The notes beneath the pieces are model-generated. The model was not told where the DNA came from, did no database searches, and worked only from the letters and a program-made list of their open reading frames with translations. A DNA stretch of 64,000 nucleotides from positions 124,001 to 188,000 of the forward strand of contig NZ_CP018171.1 of assembly GCF_001889605.1 (NCBI RefSeq). The letters run 5' to 3'. The position numbers and the translations under genes were made by a program. Shown here in pieces: positions 1 to 9,626 of the stretch (its first letter is position 1; each line of letters begins with the position of its first letter). The DNA is from Aquibium oceanicum. Lineage in GTDB: Bacteria; Pseudomonadota; Alphaproteobacteria; Rhizobiales; Rhizobiaceae.

Positions 1-96
1 AATTCCGCCAGCGAACAAGGGAGGCAGGTTGGAGAACAGACAAACAGGTCATTGCCTGCTCATATTTCGTTTGGGCATCCCAGGATGGAGACAGGT

Positions 97-1056
97 ATGT
101 TCTCAGAATGGATAATCCGCCAACCCATCAACAGCATGCCGATCTTGATGAAGAAGCCACTTCACCGGGATTGCTTCGTCGTCTTCACGAACAAGGGAGC
201 ACCCCATAGCGTTGCCCCGGTGTCAAATGGATTCGTGGAAGCGCAGGCCAAAAGTTTCTTCTGCGACGGCGCGATCGGAATTGCAAAGGAACTTAGCTAT
301 AATGGCCACATCTCTGGGGAACTAAGCTCTTCTGACGGGATCCCGATCGCTATTGGATTCCACGCACACTTCCTTACCATCGGAAATAAGGAAGAGCCCA
401 TCCTCGAAATCGCACGCGAAAGCCAAACCATTATGGCCAACCTTTCCAGTGCCATGGACCGCAGCGTGCGAAGATACATCACGCAGACACGGTTCGATGA
501 CCTAACGAATAACACTATAATCGACCGCCATGAAGATGGAATCCGGGCGCTGCTTACTGAACCACTAAGGATGTTGCGCACCGTAGAGCTGCATCGTTTC
601 ACGTTAACTGAGCTTCAATCCGGAACTCCATCTGTAAAGTCTCAGTCCATGATGGAGTTCGAGAAGAGAAGGCGGAGTGTTGAGGAGGAAGAGGCCGAAC
701 GGCTCCGCTCAATACGGCTAGCCCAAGAACGTCAAATGCTTGAAATAGGGCAAGAAGCACGCCTCTCCGAGGCCGAAGTTGAAGCTGCCGTTATCAGCGT
801 TCGTGCGGAGGCGATGCGGAAATCGGGGGAATATTCACTCTCGCAAGATCAGATATTTGAGATTTTCCGCGATCGCCTGAAATATGAAGCTCGAGTTGAG
901 GTTGCCAAGCAGGGACGTGAGCAATGGATTGCGGTAGGTGCTTTAGGCATGCTGGATAGGATCGGCCTCGGTGACTCTAGAGTACGTGTTCTCGAAGAAA
1001 AGCTCTTGAGATCAGGCGATAAAGATGAGGAAGACGACGAACGCGAAGCGTTCTGA
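97..1056 (+). CDS. SPFH/band-7-like protein with C-terminal coiled coil, first gene of a kinase/phosphatase cassette
   Basis: About 319 residues. The N-terminal two thirds read like an SPFH (stomatin/prohibitin/flotillin) fold: a strand-rich start, a central S-x-DGIPIAIGFHAHF segment like the family's 'DG-V-V' strand, a helix with RRYITQTRFDDL, and a GI-ALLTEPLRMLRTVELHRF stretch. A Glu/Arg/Ala-rich helix follows (about residues 185-245) that should form a coiled coil, as after SPFH domains. No transmembrane segment or signal peptide is visible, so it may act as a soluble or peripheral scaffold. The ATG at 97 is chosen because GGAG lies 6 nt upstream; an ATG at 85 and a TTG at 52 are alternatives. 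The VWA gene overlaps its 3' end. Base composition is AT-richer than the core genes. The SPFH assignment is by eye; its role in the cassette is inference. Confidence 0.6.
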   Translation: MFSEWIIRQPINSMPILMKKPLHRDCFVVFTNKGAPHSVAPVSNGFVEAQAKSFFCDGAIGIAKELSYNGHISGELSSSDGIPIAIGFHAHFLTIGNKEEPILEIARESQTIMANLSSAMDRSVRRYITQTRFDDLTNNTIIDRHEDGIRALLTEPLRMLRTVELHRFTLTELQSGTPSVKSQSMMEFEKRRRSVEEEEAERLRSIRLAQERQMLEIGQEARLSEAEVEAAVISVRAEAMRKSGEYSLSQDQIFEIFRDRLKYEARVEVAKQGREQWIAVGALGMLDRIGLGDSRVRVLEEKLLRSGDKDEEDDEREAF

Positions 1057-1780
1057 CACCTCACTGTACGACGGTTTTGCAATGGTAATCAAAGTAGAAC
1101 GGCCTACTGCGGCTCAGCGGCCAAATACCCGTGCCGATATAGTTTTCTGTATCGATGCGACAACCTCTATGAAGCCATGCTTCGAGGCGCTTGTCGCTAA
1201 TTTAGACACGTTCATCGCTTCCTTACAAACTGAAGCGAGCGTTGATATTCGGCTTCGGCTGGTCGGATTTCGTGACTTGCACGACCCGACTTGCGAATAT
1301 GGCTGGGACATTCATGAATTCACGGAGAACGTCGCCCAGTTTCGGTCACAACTCAGCAAATTGGAGGCAAAATGCGGGCAGAAATCTAGGGGCGCCGAGA
1401 GTTCTCTGGATGCACTTTTTTTCGCCATACATTCTGACTGGCGGAAAAGCAAAACTCATCGAACAATAATATTGATAACCGACGACGATGCATACGACAA
1501 ACTGCATGCATCACTTTATAATAGGCCAGACAACGGGGTAGAGAGAGTTATACAAGACATTCAGGAGATGAGGCATTCGATGCTTTTCATGGTGTGCCCC
1601 CGTTTTGCTATATATCGGCGAATTGCGGACTCCATGGTTTCGGCAGACCGGAAAATCGCCGCCGTTTGGGTTTCCAATAAGGATGGTGAGACCTATCAGG
1701 AACTAGCGAATTTAAACTGGGCTTCTTTGCTAAAGATGCTAGGCCAGTCGATATCCAAAACAAGCATTACGGTTACATAA
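1025..1780 (+). CDS. von Willebrand factor A domain protein (TerY-like)
   Basis: 251 residues, almost entirely one VWA domain. A metal-ion-dependent adhesion site is visible: D44-x-T46-x-S48 in FCIDATTSM, the GFRD strand at 81-84, a G-AESS-DAL helix near 123-131 and the ITDDDAY strand near 151-157. The related TerY proteins are the metal-binding partners of a PP2C phosphatase and a Ser/Thr kinase, and exactly those two genes follow here. There is no C-terminal zinc ribbon, so it is shorter than many TerY proteins. The chosen ATG overlaps the upstream gene by 32 bases. A second ATG at 1082 would avoid the overlap and leave the domain intact, but has no clear ribosome-binding site. Likely cytoplasmic. 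Substrate and partner are unknown. Confidence 0.8.
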   Translation: MRKTTNAKRSDTSLYDGFAMVIKVERPTAAQRPNTRADIVFCIDATTSMKPCFEALVANLDTFIASLQTEASVDIRLRLVGFRDLHDPTCEYGWDIHEFTENVAQFRSQLSKLEAKCGQKSRGAESSLDALFFAIHSDWRKSKTHRTIILITDDDAYDKLHASLYNRPDNGVERVIQDIQEMRHSMLFMVCPRFAIYRRIADSMVSADRKIAAVWVSNKDGETYQELANLNWASLLKMLGQSISKTSITVT

Positions 1781-1789
1781 GGAAAATGG

Positions 1790-2548
1790 ATGTTGCGCTG
1801 GGTTACCGCCTCCTTCAGCCACACCGGAACGAGAGAATGCAATGATGACGCGGTCTGTGTGCGAAGAATAACCGCGACGAAGCGGCGGTATGGGTTGTTA
1901 ATCGTGGCCGATGGAGTTGGATCCATTGCCGGGAGTGGTCAGCTCGCGAGGAGAATCTGCGATATTGTCCCCACTTTCGTAGAAAAATATTTACTGTCCC
2001 GCTATACCAAGCGAGACATTGCGCCGGGTGAAATCGCGGACCTCGCTCATGCAATAAAGATGGGACTAAATAATACAGATAACCTCGAAATGTTATGCAG
2101 TACCTTTGCTTGTGCGATCGTAGGCAGAAGAACGGTAGCTATATATTGGGCGGGTGATAGTCGAATCTACGCATTATACGAAGATGGTAGAGTATTACAG
2201 GCTTCTGAAGACGACGTTGACATAAATGGAGCGCTGACACGTTACGTAAAAGGGGACGTCGGTGTTGTAGGGAATCTAAACGGAAGAATTATTACAGCAG
2301 ATCATTTGCAACTTATTGCTGTTGCTACAGATGGTGTTTATCAGTCTTGCACAAAACAAGAGCTAACGTCTTTTTTATTATATCTGGCTTCGAATCCCGA
2401 CATTCTTAAAAAGCACTTGGCATCAGATTTCGAGGCTTTCGCTGGTGGAAACATAAGCGACAATGCTACTATGGCGGTTTTGGCCAGTCCCAAGCATACG
2501 TTGCGCGTCAAGAGGGCCGCTCATGCACGTCTGCGACAGTTGCTATGA
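1790..2548 (+). CDS. PP2C-family Ser/Thr protein phosphatase
   Basis: 252 residues forming one PPM/PP2C domain with its metal-binding and catalytic motifs: ECNDDAV (D19/D20), VADGVGS (D41-G42), the CSTF segment (S104-T105), WAGDSRIY (GDSR 122-125), VATDG (D181-G182) and SDNAT (D224-N225). All acidic metal ligands appear to be present, so it should be active. It is expected to remove phosphates placed by the kinase encoded immediately downstream, probably on the kinase itself, the VWA protein or the SPFH-like protein (inference). An AAGGAA ribosome-binding site overlaps the stop codon of the VWA gene and supports the ATG at 1790. The stop overlaps the kinase start (ATGA at 2545-2548), so the two are translationally coupled. 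Several AT-rich codons mark it as unlike the GC-rich core genes. Confidence 0.9.
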   Translation: MLRWVTASFSHTGTRECNDDAVCVRRITATKRRYGLLIVADGVGSIAGSGQLARRICDIVPTFVEKYLLSRYTKRDIAPGEIADLAHAIKMGLNNTDNLEMLCSTFACAIVGRRTVAIYWAGDSRIYALYEDGRVLQASEDDVDINGALTRYVKGDVGVVGNLNGRIITADHLQLIAVATDGVYQSCTKQELTSFLLYLASNPDILKKHLASDFEAFAGGNISDNATMAVLASPKHTLRVKRAAHARLRQLL

Positions 2549-3846
2549 ACATTTTGCGTCCCGGCCAAGTCATACACGACACAGTTAGGATTCTTGATTT
2601 CCATGGAGGCGGAGGTCAGTCTTTCACCTACATCGGCGAGTACATCGACGCCGGGGTTCCGCAGTGGAAGAAACGTGTCTTCATCAAGCAATACAACGAC
2701 TTAATCGAAGGCACAGAAGATTACAGCCGAGTTGCAGGTCACTATCAGATGATGCGCGGCCGACTGGCGGAGAAGGCGCACTACCTTTGTCTACCCGATT
2801 ACATCGCGCCCTTCGAAGGAGCGATAGTAGCACTCTATCCTTATCTTGAGGGCAAGAGCCTTGGAGACTGGATGGCAACTGGTCTCTCGTCGGAGTTGGC
2901 CACGAGGTTCGCATTCGGACTTACGACAGCCGTGCGAGCACTGCACGACGCGGGTATAGCGCATCTCGATCTCAAACCGGACAATGTAATAATTGAGCAG
3001 AACCTGAAGTCGCGAAAGTTCTTCGTCCATCTGATCGACGTTGATGCGGCGGTGATAGATGGAAAGGGGCTTCGTGAATTTCTGTATGGTTCAGCTGGGT
3101 ACATGTCTCCTGAACATGCGTCCAAAGCTAGGAGGCATTTGATCGGCCCACCATCAGATATCTATACGTTAGGGATAATGCTGTCGGAACTACTGATCCA
3201 GCGCTACCCATTCCCTGCATTCGCTGAAGGCGAGGATGTCATCAAGCAGCGCCCGGCTATTCCGGACAATGTTCTTGATAAGCGGCTGACGGAAACGGTT
3301 CGGAGGTGCTTCTGCTTGGACCCGCTCCAACGTCCCCGAGCAGCTGACATTCTTCGTTCTCTGAATGAGAGCCCGGTGCTGAAGACGTACCGCGCGCATA
3401 AAGTTGCTTCTCCCAAAGCCCAACCGCCAGATAAATACGAGAGGGCGGGTGGTGCGAAACTGCCCGACAAGCGGACTGTGCCCAAGCTCGGCCGCCAACC
3501 CGATACCAGTCCCCAGACGAGGGTCCGTTTCAGACAGCAACAGTTTGACCACAGCTATTATTCGAGTGGTACACTTACACGACGAAATTTTGTAGGCAGT
3601 AGCGTTAACAGTAAGGATCAAGGGGGAGAATTATTGTGTATAACCCTGGCGATCGAGGGCAAAAACGTCTACATCCAGAACAGGTCGGAGGGGATTACCA
3701 TTGCGGTCGGGTATCCGGGTGCACTTCGGAATCTACAAAGAAGCGAGTCCAGTGAGATATACAGCGGATATATACTAGAGATAGGCGGCTCCGGTGAGCC
3801 ATTATCAATGAGGAAAGTGCATCGGATTCAGATAGAGATCGACTAG
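2545..3846 (+). CDS. Ser/Thr protein kinase with FHA-like C-terminal domain
   Basis: 433 residues. The kinase domain spans about 10-275: glycine-rich loop GGGGQSFTY (21-29), catalytic lysine in VFIKQY (K48), catalytic loop HLDLKPDN (140-147, D142), APE-like YMSPEH (E190), SDIYTLGI helix (204-211) and the late arginine R263. The usual DFG metal motif is DVD (165-167), keeping the metal-binding Asp but losing Phe and Gly. A charged, probably disordered linker (about 275-340) leads to a strand-rich tail (about 345-433) with L-RRNFVG, VYIQNRSEG and SGYILEIGG. This resembles a degenerate FHA phosphothreonine-binding domain. No transmembrane helix is visible. Its start overlaps the phosphatase stop by 4 bases, and it is the last gene of the cassette. 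Kinase assignment is firm; the FHA-like tail is tentative. Confidence 0.88.
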   Translation: MNILRPGQVIHDTVRILDFHGGGGQSFTYIGEYIDAGVPQWKKRVFIKQYNDLIEGTEDYSRVAGHYQMMRGRLAEKAHYLCLPDYIAPFEGAIVALYPYLEGKSLGDWMATGLSSELATRFAFGLTTAVRALHDAGIAHLDLKPDNVIIEQNLKSRKFFVHLIDVDAAVIDGKGLREFLYGSAGYMSPEHASKARRHLIGPPSDIYTLGIMLSELLIQRYPFPAFAEGEDVIKQRPAIPDNVLDKRLTETVRRCFCLDPLQRPRAADILRSLNESPVLKTYRAHKVASPKAQPPDKYERAGGAKLPDKRTVPKLGRQPDTSPQTRVRFRQQQFDHSYYSSGTLTRRNFVGSSVNSKDQGGELLCITLAIEGKNVYIQNRSEGITIAVGYPGALRNLQRSESSEIYSGYILEIGGSGEPLSMRKVHRIQIEID

Positions 3847-4637
3847 AGCACATCCGCGTGAAGGTCAGCCGGTAAGTGCTAAGTGCTGGTTCATGGAAGT
3901 GTGCGCTGCGTACAGCGCGTTGACAGCATCCGGCAATTTAATGTCATAGCCGTTGTATTGAGGATGCGAGTGCCTTTGCAAGATCGGTATTCGCTTTATC
4001 TAGTGCTGGTCAATCTTCTTCGACTGACAGATAGCGGACAACAACACCCGTCTCGCGCAGAATGCGTAACGCGGCTCTCTTTGCGTCAAGCCGTCAAGCC
4101 AACGTACTTCGCCCCTTGGAACAACGAGCCGCGCTATGTTTGACCATGCAATCGCACGTGACGTTGCCCCTGACCTGCCACTGAACTTTCATCCAGTGGC
4201 GACTAGAGCCTGGGCCGTTTCTGTTACGCCGTAGGGCGCGGTTAGAGCAACCGGTGGAGACGCGAAGCCCCTATCGACCGAAGCGTCGGAGCCGGTTGCG
4301 GCGAGGGTTCCGGCGAAGGCCGCCGCAAGCTGGCAACCTGTCACGTTCTTCCACATGCCTCTGCTACTGCAGGTGTTGAGCTACAACCCCACCTCGCCGA
4401 CCACTTCCTCATGCGAGTACGTCTTCCGTGCAACCGGTGGAAAACTTCTGCATATCGAGAGGGGGTCTTCTTCACGAGTCCGTAAAGCCCATACCCATCC
4501 AGCCGAACGGTAAGGCAGCCCTCAGTTGGTTATCTCCAAAAATTTGAGGTGCTCTCGGTACACATTATCGGTACACAACTCCAGTTCAATAGTACTTATC
4601 CTGTTGTTATTATTGGCGTTTGATACGTATGGTTATC
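3847..4637. other. gene-poor island end with short repeats; no convincing gene
   Basis: This stretch between the kinase gene and the putative attachment site contains only short frames. The longest (3883-4143 +, 86 codons) shows no recognisable domain. The DNA looks like decayed accessory sequence. It includes a CCACTG/CAGTGG inverted repeat near 4180-4201, a 12-bp direct repeat (GCAACCGGTGGA at 4247 and 4430), and repeats beside the attachment site. I could not identify a transposase or integrase remnant. Confidence 0.6.
4247..4441. repeat. 12-bp direct repeat pair GCAACCGGTGGA
   Basis: The sequence GCAACCGGTGGA occurs at 4247-4258 and again at 4430-4441 in the same orientation, 183 bases apart, in the gene-poor end of the putative island. 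Its role is unknown. Confidence 0.6.
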
Positions 4638-4640
4638 TCC
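4527..4640 (+). repeat. direct repeats TGGTTATCTCC and TCGGTACAC next to the attachment site
   Basis: TGGTTATCTCC occurs at 4527-4537 and 4630-4640, the second copy abutting the tRNA-like end. CCCTCAG also appears beside both copies. Between them TCGGTACAC is repeated at 4555-4563 and 4568-4576, a 13-bp period. Closely spaced GGTACAC-type repeats next to a tRNA 3' end resemble arm-type binding sites of tyrosine integrases of the P4 type (inference). Confidence 0.5.
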
Positions 4641-4655
4641 CCCTCAGCTCCACCA
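4638..4655 (+). other. putative attachment site (attR): tRNA 3'-end fragment
   Basis: TCCCCCTCAGCTCCACCA reads exactly like the last 18 nt of a tRNA: T-stem 3' strand, the acceptor strand CAGCTCC, discriminator A and an encoded CCA. The upstream T-loop and the rest of a tRNA are absent, so this is a fragment. Elements that integrate at tRNA 3' ends leave the intact tRNA at one end and such a fragment at the other. DNA to the left is AT-richer with the kinase cassette; DNA to the right is typical core sequence. The intact tRNA would then lie upstream of the window. An alanine-type acceptor stem is plausible. Confidence 0.6.
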
Positions 4656-4778
4656 ACGGCGGTATCTCCATTCAGAGCGGGCACCGATGTCTTTTTGATG
4701 GCTGTCTCTGCGGGATCGGTTTCCGTCCCGCGCGCTGTCCGCCCATCCACCTTCCGCCACGGGGAGCAAGGGGCGGCG

Positions 4779-5135
4779 TCAGCCGCCGATGTCGATGTGG
4801 GCGGCGGATGCGGGGGCGCAGGTGAGGCAGCACTGGTCACAGACGAGCTCGCGGTCGGGGCCGACGCCATAGGCGGTCGTCTCGTCGCCGAAGCGCCAGG
4901 CGCCGTAGCAGATGGTCTCGCCGACGCGGCACTCGATTCGCACCGACTTTTGCTCGCCCTTCTCCAGCATGTAGACCTTGCCGCCGCCCGGCCACTGGCG
5001 ATCGCCATCGGGCGACGAAAGTTCGGCTGCCACCGCATGCGGCGCGCGGTTGGCGAGATAGAGCGTCAGCTCTTCGGGCTGCGCCGGCAAGGCGAAAAAG
5101 AGGGCGATACAAGCAAGGAGGGCGGGGCGAAGCAT
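4779..5135 (-). CDS. small secreted protein of unknown function
   Basis: 118 residues starting MLRPALLACIALFF, a typical Sec signal peptide that probably ends near the ALPAQPEE segment (about residue 19). The mature part has a WPGGGKVY segment, two cysteines in the middle (CRVGETIC) and a cluster near the end (CDQCCLTC), so disulfides or metal binding are possible. The internal ATG at 5135 is chosen because the frame upstream has no protein-like features and this start yields a clean signal sequence. It is the first gene on the chromosomal side of the putative island boundary and reads toward it. I do not recognise a named family. Confidence 0.6.
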   Translation of the reverse strand: MLRPALLACIALFFALPAQPEELTLYLANRAPHAVAAELSSPDGDRQWPGGGKVYMLEKGEQKSVRIECRVGETICYGAWRFGDETTAYGVGPDRELVCDQCCLTCAPASAAHIDIGG

Positions 5136-5214
5136 GGCTGGATTCTGCGCCGTCGGGGCGCGGGGTTCAAGAGGGGCGTGATCCGCCTGCATGCGGCTGC
5201 GACGGCGCCGCGTT

Positions 5215-5586
5215 TCAGGCCGTTTCGACACAGGCGCGTAGCCATTCCTCCAACACCGGCTTGCGGAAGGTACCGGCTTCGAGATTCCGGTAGATAAAGG
5301 CGATGACGTCCCCCGGCTCGGCCTCCAGCCGCGCACCGTTCAGGCCGATGAAGATGTCCGTGCAGGCGAACGCGACGCGCTTGTTGCCGTCGACGAAGCC
5401 GCGGTTCATGGCAAGGCTTTCCCACAAGGCGGCAGCCTGTTCGACGAGATCGGCGTAGTAGCCGGTTTGTGGGCGCAGTAGCGCGGATTCCACGAGGCCG
5501 TGGTCGCGCACGCCTCCCGCACCGCCGAAGAGGCGCAACTGCTCGTCATGGATGTAGAGAGCGTCGTCCAGCGTGAGGTATTCCAC
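5215..5586 (-). CDS. doc: Doc-type (death-on-curing, Fic fold) toxin with substituted catalytic His
   Basis: 123 residues matching the Doc branch of Fic proteins, which phosphorylate EF-Tu and stop translation. The core motif reads MNRGFVDGNKR (60-70). The family normally has His two residues before Phe (HxFxDGNKR), but here position 62 is Arg, encoded by CGC, one base from CAC (His). Phe64, Asp66, Gly67, Asn68, Lys69 and Arg70 are kept. The toxin may therefore be inactive or altered. The start is GTG at 5586. It lies 17 bp after the stop of the Phd-type antitoxin on the same strand, in the usual antitoxin-toxin order. Confidence 0.85.
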   Translation of the reverse strand: MEYLTLDDALYIHDEQLRLFGGAGGVRDHGLVESALLRPQTGYYADLVEQAAALWESLAMNRGFVDGNKRVAFACTDIFIGLNGARLEAEPGDVIAFIYRNLEAGTFRKPVLEEWLRACVETA

Positions 5587-5603
5587 CTGCTTCGCCGACC
5601 CTT

Positions 5604-5840
5604 CTACTTCGCGAGCGCCTCGTAGACGCTCGCCCAGCGCCTGGCGCTCTCGCCATGCAGGCGCTCGACCGCCGGATTGATCTTTCCGCGCTGGGCATCG
5701 GCCATCCGGCGGAATTCTTCCGGCGACATGACAATAGCAACGTCACGACCCTGGCGCTGTACGCGCACGGGCTCGGCCTGGGCCATGTCGATCAATTCGC
5801 CGAAGCGGTTCTTGGCGTCGGTGGCGGTGAAGGTTTTCAT
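5604..5840 (-). CDS. phd: Phd/YefM-family antitoxin
   Basis: 78 residues beginning MKTFTATDAKNRFGELID, the characteristic N-terminal DNA-binding dimer of Phd/YefM antitoxins, followed by VRVQRQGRDVAIVMSPEEF. The C-terminal part (about 50-78) should wrap around the toxin. It is the first gene of a two-gene operon with the Doc-type toxin. Phd proteins typically repress their own promoter, so an operator is expected just upstream of 5840, though I did not find a clear palindrome there. Confidence 0.88.
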   Translation of the reverse strand: MKTFTATDAKNRFGELIDMAQAEPVRVQRQGRDVAIVMSPEEFRRMADAQRGKINPAVERLHGESARRWASVYEALAK

Positions 5841-6007
5841 AGCGAGAGATTAGCTGAATTGGCTAATTCAGGCAAGGCGAAGCGCCAGATTGTCGACTGA
5901 AGCGCGAAGCGCTCTCTCTCCACCATGCTGCTCGCGCCCGTGTGCGGACGAGCCGCTCGTACGCCCGCACCGCCGACCCGGGAAGAGGAAAGGCGCCGAG
6001 GCCGGTC

Positions 6008-7813
<1,806 letters not shown>

Positions 7814-7967
7814 GGGGCGGGCATCTAGCAGGCGCGGCGCGCAAGGCAAAGCGGGAAATGGCGCGCCATCCGCCGCTGAATGCCTTCGTGCGCCGGCGCC
7901 TGAGGTCCGACGGGGCCGCCCCGGCAGTACCTTGTGGGGCGGCCGACACGATCCCAGCCTGCGTCGA

Positions 7968-8945
7968 CTAGAACGTCAGGATCTCGAAGGCCTCGTAGGT
8001 GACTTCGCTGCCGCCGTCGCCGATGTTGCATCCCTTGAAGCCCGGGCGGTACTTGCCAGCGAATTCGGTGCCGGCCGCGCGGCAGATGTAGAGCTTGCGG
8101 CCGTCGGCTTCATACCCCCCCTCGATCGCATCGTCGGGCACGTTGCCGCCCCAGGGCAACTTCCAATTGCCGCGGCCGGTCAGGACCTGGAACTGGGTCA
8201 CCCTCTGCTCCGCGCCGCCATAGCCGATGCTGCAGACGTCGCTCGACGGCAGGACCATCCCCGGGTGGAAACCACCCTGGATGTATGCCCCGCAGACGTA
8301 GACGGGCCAGCCGTCGGGCGTCTGGCCGGCTGCTACCAGATGCGGACCCTGCTGCCCCGGCTGGAAGTTGATCCAGCCGTAGCCCGTCGGCGCGCTTGCC
8401 TGGGCGACGGGAACCGGGGCGGGCGCAGCGGGAGCCTGCGCGTTCTGGAAGCAAGCATAGGTTCGCTTGGTCATCTGGTTGGAGCCGCTGAGCGAGAAGG
8501 TCGAGACTTCGAAACTGCCGCTAGGCAAGGTCAGGCCGAAGCTGACCGAACTGGCGTTGGCAAAGAGATCGAGCAGGCCGTCCGGTTCCGAATTGGAAGA
8601 AGAGTAGACCCGCCATTCGCCCGAATAGCCCATCTCGACGAACTGGGATTCGGCGCGGTTGTTGTCGAACCAGATCTCGACCTGGTTGCCCGTTCCATCA
8701 TCGTTGCTGTGCGCGCTCTTGTAGCCGATCGCGGTCGAGTTGAGCTGGGTGGAGAAGAGCATCCCCGTGCCGGAATTGGCCGACATCGTGGCGTAGCACT
8801 CCTCGATCTTGCCGTCATAGGTGTCGCGATAGAGCGTCCATGGGCCGGCCGTGCCGTATTGCGTTGCCTCGGCCTTTGCGGACAGAGGCAACGAGGAGAA
8901 AAGGACGGCCGCCCCCAGCAGCCGGAACAACCTCGGGAAGAACAT
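7968..8945 (-). CDS. secreted protein with DM9 (DUF3421)-like repeats
   Basis: About 325 residues with a Sec signal peptide (about 1-25, ending LSAKA). The middle (30-165) is a strand-rich domain of no recognised family. After an Ala/Pro linker come two DM9-like segments: about 188-262 ([39 protein letters not shown]) and about 263-325 ([39 protein letters not shown]). DM9 domains are known mainly from eukaryotes, where some bind mannose; bacterial members are scattered. Paired cysteines suggest disulfides in the periplasm or outside the cell. A start at ATG 8945 is preferred to TTG 8957. It is transcribed toward lepA. Confidence 0.65.
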   Translation of the reverse strand: MFFPRLFRLLGAAVLFSSLPLSAKAEATQYGTAGPWTLYRDTYDGKIEECYATMSANSGTGMLFSTQLNSTAIGYKSAHSNDDGTGNQVEIWFDNNRAESQFVEMGYSGEWRVYSSSNSEPDGLLDLFANASSVSFGLTLPSGSFEVSTFSLSGSNQMTKRTYACFQNAQAPAAPAPVPVAQASAPTGYGWINFQPGQQGPHLVAAGQTPDGWPVYVCGAYIQGGFHPGMVLPSSDVCSIGYGGAEQRVTQFQVLTGRGNWKLPWGGNVPDDAIEGGYEADGRKLYICRAAGTEFAGKYRPGFKGCNIGDGGSEVTYEAFEILTF

Positions 8946-9224
8946 CTGATGACCCAATGTTATGGAGAAGCCACGTCTGATGGCATCGGCCGGGATGACC
9001 GACAGCGATTTTTATAGTAAATTTTTTGTGAACTGCCACTGGATTTTCGGCTCTTCCGAAAGCCAATTCAGGTCTTTGTTTCCAGGGCTTCCGAAGGCAC
9101 CCGCCCCGGCCTGATGCCGCTCGCCGCATACGCCCTTGCCTGTCCCTCCCACCAGAACCATTTGCTCCCGAACGCTGCCGCCGGCAGTTGCGCGAGCGGC
9201 TTCGCAACCCCAAAGGGGCGGCCG

Positions 9225-9578
9225 ATGAGATATGTCTGGCTTTCCTTTGGCGTGATCTGTGTCGGGCTCGGCATCGCCGGCGCGGTGCTGCCGCTTCTGC
9301 CGGCGACGCCGTTTCTGCTGCTCGCCGCATGGGCGTTCGCCAGGAGTTCGAACCGGTTTCACCGCTGGCTCCTGGGCCACCCGACGCTCGGTCCGCCCAT
9401 CGTCGCATGGAAGACGCGGGGTGCGATCTCGCGCAGGGCCAAGATGCTCGCGATGGCGTCGCTGGCCGCCAGCCTCGCCATCTCGATCCTGGCGGGAGTA
9501 TCGGCAACGATCCTGGCGATCCAGCTTGCCGCTCTCGCCGGGGTCGCGACTTTCATCCTCACCCGGCGCGAGGCCTGA
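9225..9578 (+). CDS. YbaN/DUF454-family inner-membrane protein
   Basis: 117 residues beginning MRYVWLSFGVICVGLG with three predicted membrane segments: about 3-35 (including the conserved LPLLPATPFLLLAAWAFARSS) and two more between 80 and 112. The LPLLPTTPFLLLA/CFARSS pattern and the following R-H-WLL-HP-LGP segment identify DUF454, a small inner-membrane family of unknown function. The ATG at 9225 has AAAGGGG about 8 nt upstream. It converges with the pseudoazurin gene. Confidence 0.8.
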   Translation: MRYVWLSFGVICVGLGIAGAVLPLLPATPFLLLAAWAFARSSNRFHRWLLGHPTLGPPIVAWKTRGAISRRAKMLAMASLAASLAISILAGVSATILAIQLAALAGVATFILTRREA

Positions 9579-9626
9579 GGCCACCGATCTTCTCGCGAAG
9601 GCCGGTGACCTGCCGCCCGCCCGCCT

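Noticed and set aside
4620-4700. A complete or permuted tmRNA (ssrA) at the tRNA-like end
   Set aside because: The end CAGCTCC-A-CCA fits a tRNA acceptor, but no T-loop matches upstream, no tag-peptide frame is visible and no downstream coding piece is present. A fragment left by integration explains it better.
9040-9120. tRNA-like sequence GGTTCGA and similar words near 9344 and 21377
   Set aside because: No tRNA secondary structure fits around either position, and the first lies inside a coding gene.
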